DNA from: Paenibacillus sp. HW567
GTDB lineage: Bacteria > Bacillota > Bacilli > Paenibacillales > Paenibacillaceae
Assembly: GCF_000374185.1 (NCBI RefSeq)
Contig: NZ_KB910518.1
Coordinates: 594,667-658,666 of the forward strand
DNA: 64,000 bases
Direction: 5' to 3'
Every line of letters starts with the position of its first letter. Positions within the stretch are counted from its first letter, which is position 1. The position numbers and the translations under genes were made by a program. Under the pieces are notes generated by a model that was given only the letters and a program-made list of their open reading frames with translations, searched no databases and was not told the DNA's origin. Shown one piece after another: positions 35,201-43,280 of this stretch.

Positions 35201-35532
35201 GGAGCGCTGGACATTTCGAGTGCTCCGCCCTCTTCAAGATAAAGAATATGCACCAGCACGGCAGCGATATGTTTGCAAAAAGGTCCGCCGTGGGCGTAAG
35301 CGGGGCAAGAGCATTCCCCATTAACATCGCCGTCGCTATCTATCGTAAGCGTTACGTCGTAGCTCTCAAGCCCATAGACGACAGCCCGGTATTTCGAATA
35401 TTCCAGGCCATCGTTATTTTCTGTATAGGTCAGATCAACCTTCCCTGATTTGGAATAAGAGAGGCCCAGGTCCAAAGCTTCCCTTCCGCACAGCAGTTGA
35501 ATAACTCTTTCAGGCACATAATACCTCTTCAT
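32227..35532 (-). CDS. SNF2-family helicase with SWIM zinc finger
   Basis: The 1101-residue ATPase has an N-terminal SWIM zinc finger with Cys74, Cys76, Cys86 and His88 ('CSCPAYAHGGPFCKH'). A long linker region follows, then a SNF2 N-terminal domain with Walker A 'ILADDMGLGKTLQSIAFLL', 'LILDEAQVIKN' (DEAQ), 'LTGTPVENALEDLWSI', and the helicase C domain ('VFSQFTEMLDLI', 'LKAGGTGLNLTGADTVILYD', 'RAHRIGQKKVVQVIRL'). Bacterial relatives (YwqA-type) are linked to transcription or DNA remodelling; the role is not established. The ATG at 35532 starts the frame, just downstream of the TetR gene (4-nt gap), so it may be read from the ABC exporter/TetR transcript. Confidence 0.9.
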   Translation of the reverse strand: MKRYYVPERVIQLLCGREALDLGLSYSKSGKVDLTYTENNDGLEYSKYRAVVYGLESYDVTLTIDSDGDVNGECSCPAYAHGGPFCKHIAAVLVHILYLEEGGALEMSSAPPAPRNSNAGSLEKLGVAGDHQLVSSILGMFGNIRQRPSGAGTYSDNRMPLQVEFICKPFTYNFSSQMLGVEIKVGPKRTYVIQKIRAFLTSVHRGEPFELSRPFSYDPALHSFTKEDNTVLLKLIEIVLNEQIYRSNISHYLPHAGSMGGERLLPVPPFFWDNLFPALTETSSVHLQHGGIISEGLQILPDLPPLSFQFDQAKGAGYYLDIQGLAQITVMEEYGLILSEGKLLKLPAQECRRLTELKKMLAESRTSGMAIAPEQVEPFMEKVMPGLKKLGQVQIAEAIADRIVQAQLQARLYLDRVRDRLLAGLEFQYGDIVINPLEEKPGERGHEVILMRDSEAERRILELMAHDSFARTESGYIMSDEEGEFDFLYHTIPLLEPLLKVYATTAVKERLFTGTASAKASLTWNEKTDWLEFKFSMAGIADSDIVQVLKSLQEKRKYYRLPDGALLPLESAELQEIVALMNELGAGIGEVKSAEFSLPLVHGLHLNADTGRGETDAVKLGRSFRRLLANMRNAENLDFPVPEELAPVLRDYQQYGFQWLKTLAHYRFGGILADDMGLGKTLQSIAFLLSELEDIRRSGLPALIVAPASLLYNWHNELKHFAPQIKAAIADGGLTVRTRTLRNAAANDVIITSYPLLRRDVALYVKHSFHTLILDEAQVIKNHATQTAQAAKALQSRYRFALTGTPVENALEDLWSIYGVVFPGLFPGKKAFHDLPRETIAKRVRPFLLRRLKSDVLKELPDKIESLQASELLPEQKKLYVAYLARLRKEALKHLDSDMFGNGRLKVLAGLTRLRQLCCHPALFVDGYKGSSGKFEQLLEIIEECRSSGKRMLVFSQFTEMLDLISRELGLQGVPHFYLDGQTPASQRVELCSRFNEGERDLILISLKAGGTGLNLTGADTVILYDLWWNPAVEQQAADRAHRIGQKKVVQVIRLVAQGTVEDKMYELQQKKRNLIDEVIQSGQDSLTALSEQDIREILML

Positions 35533-35536
35533 GTGA

Positions 35537-36229
35537 TCACTTCCTTAAGGTATCCGGTCCGCCGATTCCGTGAAGCATGAAGGTGATCAGCAGTTGGATT
35601 TCTTCCTCGTCATTCCAATCCTTCTCCGGCTGGAACAGGAACCGTGCAATCAGATACCCTATCACTGATGAAATGGTAAAGCGTATGATAGCGGGCGTAG
35701 GCGCATCAGTAATCTCGCCCTTTTCCTTGAAATGTCCGATAATGCCGATCATTCGCTCCATAACCTGCCCCCCCACATTCTCAAGGAATTGCTCCCGCAG
35801 CGCTGGCTGAAACGGGATTTCCTGCATGAGAATTCTGAGGATTTTGATGTGCTTGCGGGCAAACTCCATGCGGTTCATCATTAAAGCCTGCAAAAAGGCC
35901 TCATAGCTGTCAAACGGGGCATCCAGCACGCCGCTGAAATTGCGCAGCACGAAGGGACCGATCATCTTGGTCATCATCGGCCCGACAATCGACAGCAGCA
36001 GATCTTTTTTTGTCTTGTAGTACCGGAATATCGTTCCCTCGGCAACTCCGGCCTTCTGGGCAATCTCACTGGTTGCCGCAGCGGAATACCCCTTCTCGGA
36101 AAAGACTTCAATCGCCGCCTGCACGATAGCGAGCTGCTTGGGCGTTATTTTTTCCTCTTGGCTGATGGACAGCAGATCTTTGATCCATTGTTCCTCATCC
36201 TGAGGGTCCGCTGTATTGTTATTCTCCAT
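35537..36229 (-). CDS. TetR-family transcriptional repressor
   Basis: The 230-residue regulator has an N-terminal HTH: 'IVQAAIEVFSEKGYSAAATSEIAQKAGVAEGTIFRYYKTKKDLLLSIV' (about residues 30-77). A variable helical ligand-binding domain follows. It is the third gene after an ABC exporter, and an 18-bp perfect palindrome overlaps the promoter region of that operon, so autoregulation and exporter repression are likely. The ATG at 36229 follows GGGAGGA; a 9-residue upstream extension is less likely. The inducer is unknown but is probably the exported compound. Confidence 0.88.
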   Translation of the reverse strand: MENNNTADPQDEEQWIKDLLSISQEEKITPKQLAIVQAAIEVFSEKGYSAAATSEIAQKAGVAEGTIFRYYKTKKDLLLSIVGPMMTKMIGPFVLRNFSGVLDAPFDSYEAFLQALMMNRMEFARKHIKILRILMQEIPFQPALREQFLENVGGQVMERMIGIIGHFKEKGEITDAPTPAIIRFTISSVIGYLIARFLFQPEKDWNDEEEIQLLITFMLHGIGGPDTLRK

Positions 36230-36287
36230 CACATAAGTCCTCCCACAACTTTGCATTCACTGTATTTTATCACAGGGAGTCGGAAGT

Positions 36288-37325
36288 TTACATTTTGCGG
36301 TGTTTGCGCAGGGCCAGCACATTGAGCACCATGAACAGCAGGGAAAAGCCGATCAGGGCATAGATATCCAGGTCGATGGAGCTCCAGCCTTTGCCGCGGA
36401 TCATGATATTCATCAGCGCTTCCGAGCCGTAATAGATCGGCGTCGCAAGTCCAATCCGCTGCAGCCATAGGGGAAGAGTATCCAGCGGGAACAATCCGCT
36501 CAGGAAGATCTGCGGCACAATGACCAGAGGAATGAATTGGATCATTTGCAGCTCATTGGCGGCAAAAGCCGAGAGCAGCGTGCCCAGCGTCAGCGCCGAC
36601 ATCGACAGCAGCAGCGTTAGGAGCAGCACATAACCGAAGCTTCCGGCCATCATAATCCCAAGCACCTGGATGGAGAACCAGGAGATTAATAGCGCCTGGA
36701 ACACGGTGAATATCCCGAAGCCGCAGACATAGCCGATGACAATCTCCCAGCGCTTAAGCGGAGTGGAGAGCAGGCGCTCCAGGGTTCCGGTCGTCCGCTC
36801 CCGCAGAAAGGAGACACCGGCAATCAGGAAGACGAAGAAAAAGACAAATACCCCAATCATAATCGGACCGAAGCGGTCGATGGTCTTCATGTCTTCAGAT
36901 CCGTATAAATAGCTGATCTGCGGCTGAAGGGTGTCTTGCCCGCCAACCGGGGGCTTCAGACTCTGCAGCGCTTCCTGCAGCGCCAGCATCACTGCGCGGT
37001 TAGCGGTAGGGTTGCTGCCTTCCAGCAGCACTTGTGGGGTCTGGCCCTGGGTGGAAATGAAAGCATCAAGCTTGCCATCCGTCAGCGCGGCATTGCCTTG
37101 CTCCACCGATGCATACTCCGTAACCGTAGCGTTTTGCGCTTCAAGTGCACCTCGGAATGGAGCGGCTTCGGCGGACAGACCGATCTTCGGCTCATAGGCG
37201 TTGCCGTTGAAGACCAGGCTCATCAGGCTGAGCACCAGCAGGGGGGCGATGAACATCAGCGCCATCGTTCTTTTATCATGAATGAATTGCTTCAGGATTC
37301 GCAGAGTGATCGCACGTACTCTCAT
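36288..37325 (-). CDS. ABC-2 type transporter permease
   Basis: The 345-residue membrane protein has an N-terminal span (about 20-40), an extracytoplasmic domain of about 130 residues, and five C-terminal spans starting near residue 155. The ABC-2 signature 'RERTTGTLERLLSTPLKRWEIVIGYVCGF' is present. The layout is that of YhhJ/NatB-like drug or lipid exporters. Its start overlaps the ATPase gene stop by 4 nt. The 3' neighbour is the TetR gene. Confidence 0.9.
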   Translation of the reverse strand: MRVRAITLRILKQFIHDKRTMALMFIAPLLVLSLMSLVFNGNAYEPKIGLSAEAAPFRGALEAQNATVTEYASVEQGNAALTDGKLDAFISTQGQTPQVLLEGSNPTANRAVMLALQEALQSLKPPVGGQDTLQPQISYLYGSEDMKTIDRFGPIMIGVFVFFFVFLIAGVSFLRERTTGTLERLLSTPLKRWEIVIGYVCGFGIFTVFQALLISWFSIQVLGIMMAGSFGYVLLLTLLLSMSALTLGTLLSAFAANELQMIQFIPLVIVPQIFLSGLFPLDTLPLWLQRIGLATPIYYGSEALMNIMIRGKGWSSIDLDIYALIGFSLLFMVLNVLALRKHRKM

Positions 37326-38053
37326 CGCCGGATACCTCCATAATATAGAAAAGCTTCCTCAAGTGTAGCCGAGCCTGTCGTAGCCAGCATTCCTGCCGGA
37401 GTGTCAACTGCCAGCAGCCTCCCATCGCGGATCATTGCCAGCCGGTCACATTTTTCAGCTTCATCCATGACGTGGGTGGTCAGCACAATGGTTGTGCCTT
37501 TCCCGTTCAGTGCCTTCAGCTCTTTCCAGATCGACTGGCGAAGCAGCGGATCAATGCCAACCGTAGGCTCATCAAGAATCAGCAGCGGCGGCTCATGCAG
37601 CAGGGCGATGGCCAGTGACAAACGGCGTTTCATCCCCCCGGAGTATTGGTCCACCCGTTTATGCAAATGCTCCTGCAGGTTAACGATTTCCATTACATCG
37701 GCAATGCGGCGGGTGCGGTTCCCGCCTTTTAATCCGTAGAGGGCAGCGAAAAACTCCAGATTTTCTTTTGCGCTTAATTCCGTATACAGCGCATCGGATT
37801 GCGCCATATAGCCGATTTGGTGCAGCATCGCTAAGCGGGGCATTTTGACACCCAGCACATGCACCTCGCCTGTGGATACCTCGTCGATACCGATCAGCAG
37901 CTTCACCAGTGTGGTTTTGCCGGAGCCGGAAGGGCCAAGGATGCCGAAAGTTTCCGCTTGCTCAACCCGGAGCGAAATATCCTTCAGCACCTCTTTATTG
38001 CCGAAAGCTCTGCCGGCATGGTCTACAGTGATAACATCGTTTCCCTGATTCAT
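37322..38053 (-). CDS. ABC transporter ATP-binding protein
   Basis: The 243-residue ATPase has Walker A 'GILGPSGSGKTTLVKLLIG', Q-loop 'IGYMAQSDALYTEL', signature 'YSGGMKRRLSLAIAL' and Walker B 'PLLILDEPTVGIDP' followed by an H-loop 'VLTTHVMDEAEKCDRLAMI'. It powers the ABC-2 permease next to it. The ATG at 38053 is chosen for the GGAGGAG 7 nt upstream; an in-frame ATG five codons earlier is less well placed. It is the first gene of the exporter-tetR operon. Confidence 0.93.
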   Translation of the reverse strand: MNQGNDVITVDHAGRAFGNKEVLKDISLRVEQAETFGILGPSGSGKTTLVKLLIGIDEVSTGEVHVLGVKMPRLAMLHQIGYMAQSDALYTELSAKENLEFFAALYGLKGGNRTRRIADVMEIVNLQEHLHKRVDQYSGGMKRRLSLAIALLHEPPLLILDEPTVGIDPLLRQSIWKELKALNGKGTTIVLTTHVMDEAEKCDRLAMIRDGRLLAVDTPAGMLATTGSATLEEAFLYYGGIRR

Positions 38054-38084
38054 AATAATCTCCTCCATTCCATAAGCATGAACG

Positions 38085-38102
38085 TGAGTGAGTACTCACT
38101 CA
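38085..38102. promoter_or_regulatory. TetR operator palindrome
   Basis: TGAGTGAGTACTCACTCA is a perfect 18-bp palindrome starting 3 nt after the -10 box of the exporter operon. Bound repressor would cover the transcription start. It is the likely target of the operon's TetR protein. Confidence 0.75.
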
Positions 38103-38104
38103 TT

Positions 38105-38133
38105 ATTGTAGGTGAATCTGTGGTAAATGTAAA
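38105..38133 (-). promoter_or_regulatory. Promoter of the ABC exporter-tetR operon
   Basis: On the minus strand TTTACA (38128-38133), 17 bp and TACAAT (38105-38110) form a good sigma-A promoter next to the operator. Confidence 0.75.
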
Positions 38134-38270
38134 TTTCTTTTTTTGAATAAGCATGTGCAGAAAATGCTTTTCAAATTTTAATGATTGAGGTTTTCTTTAG
38201 TGGAAATTACGGGTAACTATGGATAAGAGTGCAGCTTGGATGATTTCACCTAAATCTGGAGGAGGTTTCG

Positions 38271-38717
38271 ATGATGGCTCAGAAGAAGCTTGCTCTTCCC
38301 CTGCTCATACTGTTGACTGCGGCGGGGCTAAGTGCGTGCAGCGGCTCCGGCAGTGGGGCGGACCAAGGACATTTCCGTACCATAGCCCAGGAGAGTGTAA
38401 GCAAAGCTGAATATCTTCCCGGAGATTTGCCGATACCGGCGGGTGCCGGCATTACCTTTACAGAGGGCAAGCTTGTGGACGGAAAGAAATCCTCCATGCT
38501 GGTCTATGAGACAGAGCAGAGTATGGCCGAACTTGGAACTACATATCAAAAATATGTAAACGACAAGAAGCTGAAACGCGGAACTCAGATTGTAGACCGG
38601 AACAACATCATTATTAACGGTAAAGTTTCGGGCGCCTATTCGTATTCCATTATTGGCAGCAGTTCAGACTCGAAACCCGGCGGTGCTGAGATTATCGTTA
38701 CTTGGATTGTAAATTAA
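38271..38717 (+). CDS. Putative lipoprotein
   Basis: The 148-residue protein has a lipoprotein signal (two Met, then 'QKKLALPLLILLTAAGLSAC') with lipid-bound Cys23, followed by a Gly/Ser linker. The mature part (about 110 residues) has mixed alpha/beta character, with 'YLPGDLPIPAGAGITFTEGK' near residues 45-65. No family was recognised. AGGAGG precedes tandem ATGs. It is monocistronic with its own terminator and lies divergent to the ABC exporter operon. Confidence 0.72.
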   Translation: MMAQKKLALPLLILLTAAGLSACSGSGSGADQGHFRTIAQESVSKAEYLPGDLPIPAGAGITFTEGKLVDGKKSSMLVYETEQSMAELGTTYQKYVNDKKLKRGTQIVDRNNIIINGKVSGAYSYSIIGSSSDSKPGGAEIIVTWIVN

Positions 38718-38766
38718 CAATTTAGCCCAGTTTGTTGTGTGACAATTAAATCGGTATCCGTGTGCT

Positions 38767-38812
38767 GAAGCGGCTCGTTGTCCGGGATTGGACGATGCAG
38801 CCGCTTCTTTTT
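38767..38812 (+). terminator. Terminator after the lipoprotein gene
   Basis: GAAGCGGCT / AGCCGCTTC, with inner pairing GTTGTCC / GGACGAT, is followed by TTTTT. Confidence 0.85.
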
Positions 38813-38829
38813 ACACAGTTAATATTTCC

Positions 38830-38857
38830 ATAACATTCCTCTTGAACAGATTTGACA
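38830..38857 (+). promoter_or_regulatory. Possible PhoP-box-like direct repeats before the stalk-domain gene and pstS
   Basis: ATAACA (38830), TGAACA (38843) and TTGACA (38852) are spaced 9-13 bp apart and resemble PhoP half-sites (TTAACA-like). The -10 is not clear. Low confidence; reported because pst genes are typical Pho regulon members. Confidence 0.3.
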
Positions 38858-38910
38858 TTCGTAGATGAAAATAACATTAGCAGTTACCTATAGGAAAAGG
38901 GTGAATCTAA

Positions 38911-40329
38911 TTGAGAAATAGTAAATGGTTCAGCGCGGCTTTGGCTTCAGCACTTCTGGTAACAGGGGGCGCAGGAAGTATTTTGGCAACAAGCACGAGC
39001 GCTAGCGCTGCCGCAGTCAAGACCGAAGCGGTTAAGGAAGGCAGCACTACTTGGACTGTGAACGGAACGTCAGTTACTCTTAGCACAATTAACAGCGGCG
39101 GTTACAAGCTGTATTCGTTAAGCCAGGTCGCGGGAGAGCTTGGCGCCAAATTGATTCTGAACAGTAACGGGTTTGAGCTGTATGACAGCAAAGGGCTACA
39201 TACTGTACAAATTAATACAGGTGCAAAAAGCTATCAAGTTGATGGTGCGGCACAGCAATTCACGGTTGCTCCTGTAAGTCATAATGGCAAAGTCTACGTA
39301 GAGCTGACTAAGCTGGTTCTTGCGCTTGGCGGCGAATTGCAGGCGGATGATCAGAGCATTCTGAGCTTTGCCCGTCCGGAAGGCCTGTTTGATACCCTGA
39401 ACTGGAACGCTAACGGAAATGTGATCGCGAACAAAAGCGATTCCGATACTGCACAGCTCATTAAGTTCAGCGAATATCCTGGCGACTATGAAGTCTTCTC
39501 TTCCAACGAAAGCGCACTTGATTTCGTCGTTTCCGCTGACCAGAAGTGGGGCGCGTTCTCAGATGAGACAGGCCAGTTGAAGCTGATCAACCTTGCCAGC
39601 GGAGCGATTTCCTCTCTGGGTACTGATACCAGCGTGAAGACGGATCTGGTCTGGTCTGAAGACGGCAAAACGATCTATTTCCTGCAAGGCGACAAGCAAG
39701 AGAAAATCGCACAAGTCTCCCTAGAGACGGGTGCAGTAAAAACTGTTCTTGAAGACAAGGTGGAGAACAAATCGGAGCTGCGTGTTTCTGCCGATGGTAA
39801 AAATGCCGTGTACATCGTTAACGTAACCGGCGTAGCCAAGAACGATGCAGACAGCACAGAGGATTCACTTTCCGTCGACTACAGCAAAGCCGGAGAGCAG
39901 TTGTACAAGCTGGACCTCGCCACTAAGGATGCTAAGCCTGTAGCCCTGACTACAGAACTGGATAACAAGCTGTATCCTGAAATTCTTGCAAATGGCAACG
40001 TGGTGTACTTGAGCGCAGATCCGGACGGCAATGCAGCCAACACCCTGAAATCCATTGGGACTGACGGCAAAATCTCCAATATCACTCTTGATGTTGAAGC
40101 TTTATGGGCTGCTGGAACAACCTCAGGCCTGATTGTATCCGGTACGGCAGCAGACGGAAGCACAACAATCTATTCCATTAATGCTAACGGGGATAAAACC
40201 CAACTGTTCCATACAAGCGAAGATGTATCGGAAGTATCTGCAACGCATGACGGCAGCAAGCTTGCTATCGTCAGTGACGGCAAAGTGCTTTTGATTCAGG
40301 GCGGCAAAACTGTACAGCTCACCAAATAA
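38911..40329 (+). CDS. Secreted stalk-domain (copper amine oxidase N-terminal-like) protein with beta-propeller repeats
   Basis: The 472-residue protein has a signal peptide with an Ala/Ser-rich cleavage region near residue 34. An N-terminal copper-amine-oxidase-like stalk domain follows (about 50-160; 'GYKLYSLSQVAGELGAKLIL', 'KVYVELTKLVLALGGEL'). The rest shows TolB/WD40-like propeller repeats, seen as recurring 'WSEDGKTIYFLQ', 'VSADGKNAVYIV' and 'ATHDGSKLAIVSDGK' strands. A TTG start follows GGGTG. The likely role is envelope-bound binding or sensing; no catalytic site was seen. It lies 63 nt before pstS and may share its transcript. Confidence 0.75.
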   Translation: MRNSKWFSAALASALLVTGGAGSILATSTSASAAAVKTEAVKEGSTTWTVNGTSVTLSTINSGGYKLYSLSQVAGELGAKLILNSNGFELYDSKGLHTVQINTGAKSYQVDGAAQQFTVAPVSHNGKVYVELTKLVLALGGELQADDQSILSFARPEGLFDTLNWNANGNVIANKSDSDTAQLIKFSEYPGDYEVFSSNESALDFVVSADQKWGAFSDETGQLKLINLASGAISSLGTDTSVKTDLVWSEDGKTIYFLQGDKQEKIAQVSLETGAVKTVLEDKVENKSELRVSADGKNAVYIVNVTGVAKNDADSTEDSLSVDYSKAGEQLYKLDLATKDAKPVALTTELDNKLYPEILANGNVVYLSADPDGNAANTLKSIGTDGKISNITLDVEALWAAGTTSGLIVSGTAADGSTTIYSINANGDKTQLFHTSEDVSEVSATHDGSKLAIVSDGKVLLIQGGKTVQLTK

Positions 40330-40392
40330 GTAAGGCGACCAGGCATCATTCACATAATATAACGGCGCAACCGCCGAGAGGAGAAATTATTC

Positions 40393-41256
40393 ATGAAGCT
40401 TTTCAAAAAATTCACAGTTACAGCACTGACTGCAGTCATTGCGGTTACTGCATCCTTTGCAGGAATTGCGGCAGCAGCCGATTCACTCAAAGGTAAAATC
40501 ACAGTTAACGGCTCTACGGCGCTACTTCCGTTGACGCTTCAGGCCGCTAAGGAATTCCAGAAGCTTCACCCTAAAGTAAAAATCGCCGCTTCCGGTAAAG
40601 GTTCCGTAACTGGACCGCAGGCTGTGAAGAAGGGCATTGCCGACATCGGCGCTTGCGACTGGGATGCCAGTATGGACGTTCCGGGCTTCAAAGCCTTTGA
40701 CGGACAAGTAGCCAACAAAGTAGCGGTTATTCCTTTTGCTACTATTGTTAACAAAAATGTTGGTGTAGACAACCTGACCACCGATCAATTGAAAGGGATC
40801 TTCTCCGGTAAAATCACGAACTGGAAAGAGGTTGGCGGTTCGGATGCCGATATTATCGTAATCACACGTGCTTTCGGTTCCGGTACTCGCGTTAACTACC
40901 AGGCTAAAGCTCTGGCTGGCGGAGATATCGTGAAGAAAGAAAAGAACTACAAAGAAGCCGGCTCCAGCGGTGACATGAAGACTGCCGTTGCTACTACACC
41001 TAATGCTATCGGCTACATTGACCTTGTGTATGTAACTGGCGGCGACATCAAAGCTGTGAAATTCAACGGCGTTGAAGCCAGCACTGACAATGTAATCAAC
41101 GGTTCCTATAAGATTTGGGCTTACGGTTACTACATGACCAAAGGTCAGCCTACCGGCGCAACCAAAGCATTCATTGATTATGTACAAAGCAAAAAGTTCC
41201 AGCAGGGTTCCCTGAAGAAGCTTAAATTTATCCCAATCGCAGCAATGAAGGGCTAA
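40393..41256 (+). CDS. pstS: Phosphate ABC transporter substrate-binding protein PstS
   Basis: The 287-residue binding protein has a signal peptide ending '...FAGIAAAADS'. Typical PstS phosphate-contact motifs follow: 'VNGSTALLPL', 'GSVTGPQAVKKGIADIGACDWD', 'TDQLKGIFSGKITNWKEVGG' and 'TRAFGSGTRVNYQAK'. It captures phosphate for PstCA. Oddly, no lipobox cysteine is present, although most Gram-positive PstS proteins are lipid-anchored, so it may be released or held otherwise. GAGAGGAG precedes the ATG. Confidence 0.92.
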   Translation: MKLFKKFTVTALTAVIAVTASFAGIAAAADSLKGKITVNGSTALLPLTLQAAKEFQKLHPKVKIAASGKGSVTGPQAVKKGIADIGACDWDASMDVPGFKAFDGQVANKVAVIPFATIVNKNVGVDNLTTDQLKGIFSGKITNWKEVGGSDADIIVITRAFGSGTRVNYQAKALAGGDIVKKEKNYKEAGSSGDMKTAVATTPNAIGYIDLVYVTGGDIKAVKFNGVEASTDNVINGSYKIWAYGYYMTKGQPTGATKAFIDYVQSKKFQQGSLKKLKFIPIAAMKG

Positions 41257-41349
41257 CCCCCAATCTTAAGACAGATTGAATGTATAATGAACGGCAACAG
41301 CGGCCAGCTCCGTAATTTACGGGGGTGGCCGCTTATTAGGAGGGAAAGT

Positions 41350-42297
41350 ATGGGGGCACCGGTCCACAACCTGGCATCAAGTGCACAAAAAAGCCTCGCG
41401 GAAGGCGGCTTAAGCGCCAAACGCCACAGAAGGCATCTGTTCAGCAACACATTATCCCGCTATTATTTTCTATTTAGTATCCTGGCGCTTTGTGTAGTGC
41501 TTGGACTTGTTATTGTATTCATCGGCAAAACGGCACTGCTTCTGTTCGCGAACATCTCGCCGCTGGACTTCTTCTTCTCGTTCAATTGGTCACCGGAAGA
41601 GGATGCCTTTGGAGCTGCTGCCTTTATTGTAAATACATTATCGCTGACAGCCTTGACGCTGCTCATTGCTGTGCCCATTTCCGTAGGAATGGCTGTGCTA
41701 TGTGCGGAGATCGCACCGAAATGGATGAAGAGCTTTATCCGGCCGGTGCTCGATTTGCTTGTTGGTATTCCTTCTATAGTATACGGCTATCTGGGCTTGA
41801 CCGTGCTGCTGCCGTTTCTGCGCAGAGTCAGCGGGGAGGGTCTGGGAGACGGGCTGCTTGCCGCAGCTCTCGTGCTGGCGCTGATGGTGCTGCCGACCAT
41901 TTGCCGGATCAGCGATGATGCCATCGTTGCCGTTCCGCGTAAATACCGCGATGCCGCCTATGCGCTAGGCTCCACCCGTCTGCAGGTCATTATGCGTGTA
42001 GTCCTCCCTGCAGCCAACAGAGGGATCATCTCGGCGGTTATTCTCGGCATGACCCGTGCAATCGGGGAGACAATGGCTGTCGTTATGGTTATCGGCAACA
42101 CCCCGCAGCTAGCAAAAACGCTGTTCACTCCGTCTTCCGTGCTGACCAGCAACATCGTCATGCAAATCTCCAACGTGGAATTTGACTCCACCTGGAACTA
42201 TGCACTGCATATGATGGCCTTCCTGCTGCTGCTCATCTCGTTTGTGCTGATTCTGATCATCCGTGTGCTGGGCCGGAAAAGGAGAGATGCGGCATGA
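41350..42297 (+). CDS. pstC: Phosphate ABC transporter permease PstC
   Basis: The 315-residue permease has six predicted membrane spans and the binding-protein-dependent permease (EAA) motif 'DAAYALGSTRLQVIMRVVLPAANRGI' near residues 220-245. 'GLLVGIPSIVYGYLGL'-type sequence typical of PstC is also present. The ATG at 41350 follows TAGGAGGG; an upstream in-frame extension overlaps a non-coding-like gap. It overlaps pstA by 4 nt. Confidence 0.92.
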   Translation: MGAPVHNLASSAQKSLAEGGLSAKRHRRHLFSNTLSRYYFLFSILALCVVLGLVIVFIGKTALLLFANISPLDFFFSFNWSPEEDAFGAAAFIVNTLSLTALTLLIAVPISVGMAVLCAEIAPKWMKSFIRPVLDLLVGIPSIVYGYLGLTVLLPFLRRVSGEGLGDGLLAAALVLALMVLPTICRISDDAIVAVPRKYRDAAYALGSTRLQVIMRVVLPAANRGIISAVILGMTRAIGETMAVVMVIGNTPQLAKTLFTPSSVLTSNIVMQISNVEFDSTWNYALHMMAFLLLLISFVLILIIRVLGRKRRDAA

Positions 42298-43169
42298 ATT
42301 TCACACGTACACGCCAAAGTGCTCGCTCGCAGCGCAATAATAAAATAGCCACAATCGCCTTTTATACACTCGGCGCACTTGTTATGCTGCTGATATTCTG
42401 GCTGCTCTATTCCATTCTGAGCAAAGGTCTGCCTTCACTCAGACCGGATTTCCTGATCAAGCAGCCGGAAGAAATTGATGCCGGAGGCGGGATTGGACCG
42501 GTGCTCTTCAACTCCTTCTATATTCTGTTCATCTCGCTCTTGATCTCCATTCCTATCGGGATTGGGGCGGGCATCTATATGGCAGAATATGCGCCGGATA
42601 ACCGTTTTACCGCTACACTGCGCATCTGTGTGGAGTCGCTGTCTTCCGTCCCTTCCATTGTGTTCGGGCTGCTGGGTCTTGCGATCTTCGCTGAATATTT
42701 CGATATCGGCCTGACGATTCTGGGCGGGGGCGTCAGCCTGGCGCTGCTCAACCTGCCGATGCTGGCCCGGGTCACAGAGGAAGCCATCCGCGCCGTTCCC
42801 GGTGACATCCGCGAAGCCGGGTATGCGCTTGGCATGACCAAGTTCCATGTCATCCGCAAGGTTGTGCTGCCGGTAGCCATGCCGGCTATCGTAACAGGCG
42901 TCTGCCTCGTGGCCGGACGCGCCTTCGGGGAGTCGGCGGTTATCATCCTGACAGCAGGGCTCAGCACCTCCGGAGAAATGTGGGACTTCAACCTGTTCTC
43001 GCCGGGTGAGACGCTGGCTGTCCATCTCTGGTACGTCCAATCCGAGGCTATTGTCGAGGATGCGCGGCAGATCGCCGACAGATCGGCAGCCGTTCTTGTC
43101 TTTGTCGTGCTGCTGATCAATTTCATCTTCCGCTTCCCGCTGTGGCTCGGACGCCGCCGGGGACGCTGA
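42294..43169 (+). CDS. pstA: Phosphate ABC transporter permease PstA
   Basis: The 291-residue six-span permease carries 'SLSSVPSIVFGLLGLAIFAEY' and the EAA motif 'REAGYALGMTKFHVIRKVVLPVAMPAIVTG'. It is the second half of the PstCA channel. It is followed by a terminator and not by pstB or phoU, so the ATPase must come from another locus. Confidence 0.93.
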   Translation: MNFTRTRQSARSQRNNKIATIAFYTLGALVMLLIFWLLYSILSKGLPSLRPDFLIKQPEEIDAGGGIGPVLFNSFYILFISLLISIPIGIGAGIYMAEYAPDNRFTATLRICVESLSSVPSIVFGLLGLAIFAEYFDIGLTILGGGVSLALLNLPMLARVTEEAIRAVPGDIREAGYALGMTKFHVIRKVVLPVAMPAIVTGVCLVAGRAFGESAVIILTAGLSTSGEMWDFNLFSPGETLAVHLWYVQSEAIVEDARQIADRSAAVLVFVVLLINFIFRFPLWLGRRRGR

Positions 43170-43202
43170 ACGACCGGGCGAATATACAAGTTAGGCATAA
43201 CG

Positions 43203-43249
43203 CAGGCCGCCAGCCGTGGACCATTCACGGTTGACAGCCTGTTTTTTTT
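43203..43249 (+). terminator. Terminator of the pst operon
   Basis: CAGGC/GCCTG plus inner AGCCGTG/CACGGTT stems are followed by TTTTTTTT. It confirms that the transcript ends before any pstB. Confidence 0.85.
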
Positions 43250-43280
43250 GGTGGGGAGGGCGAGAATTCAGGTTGGGGTG

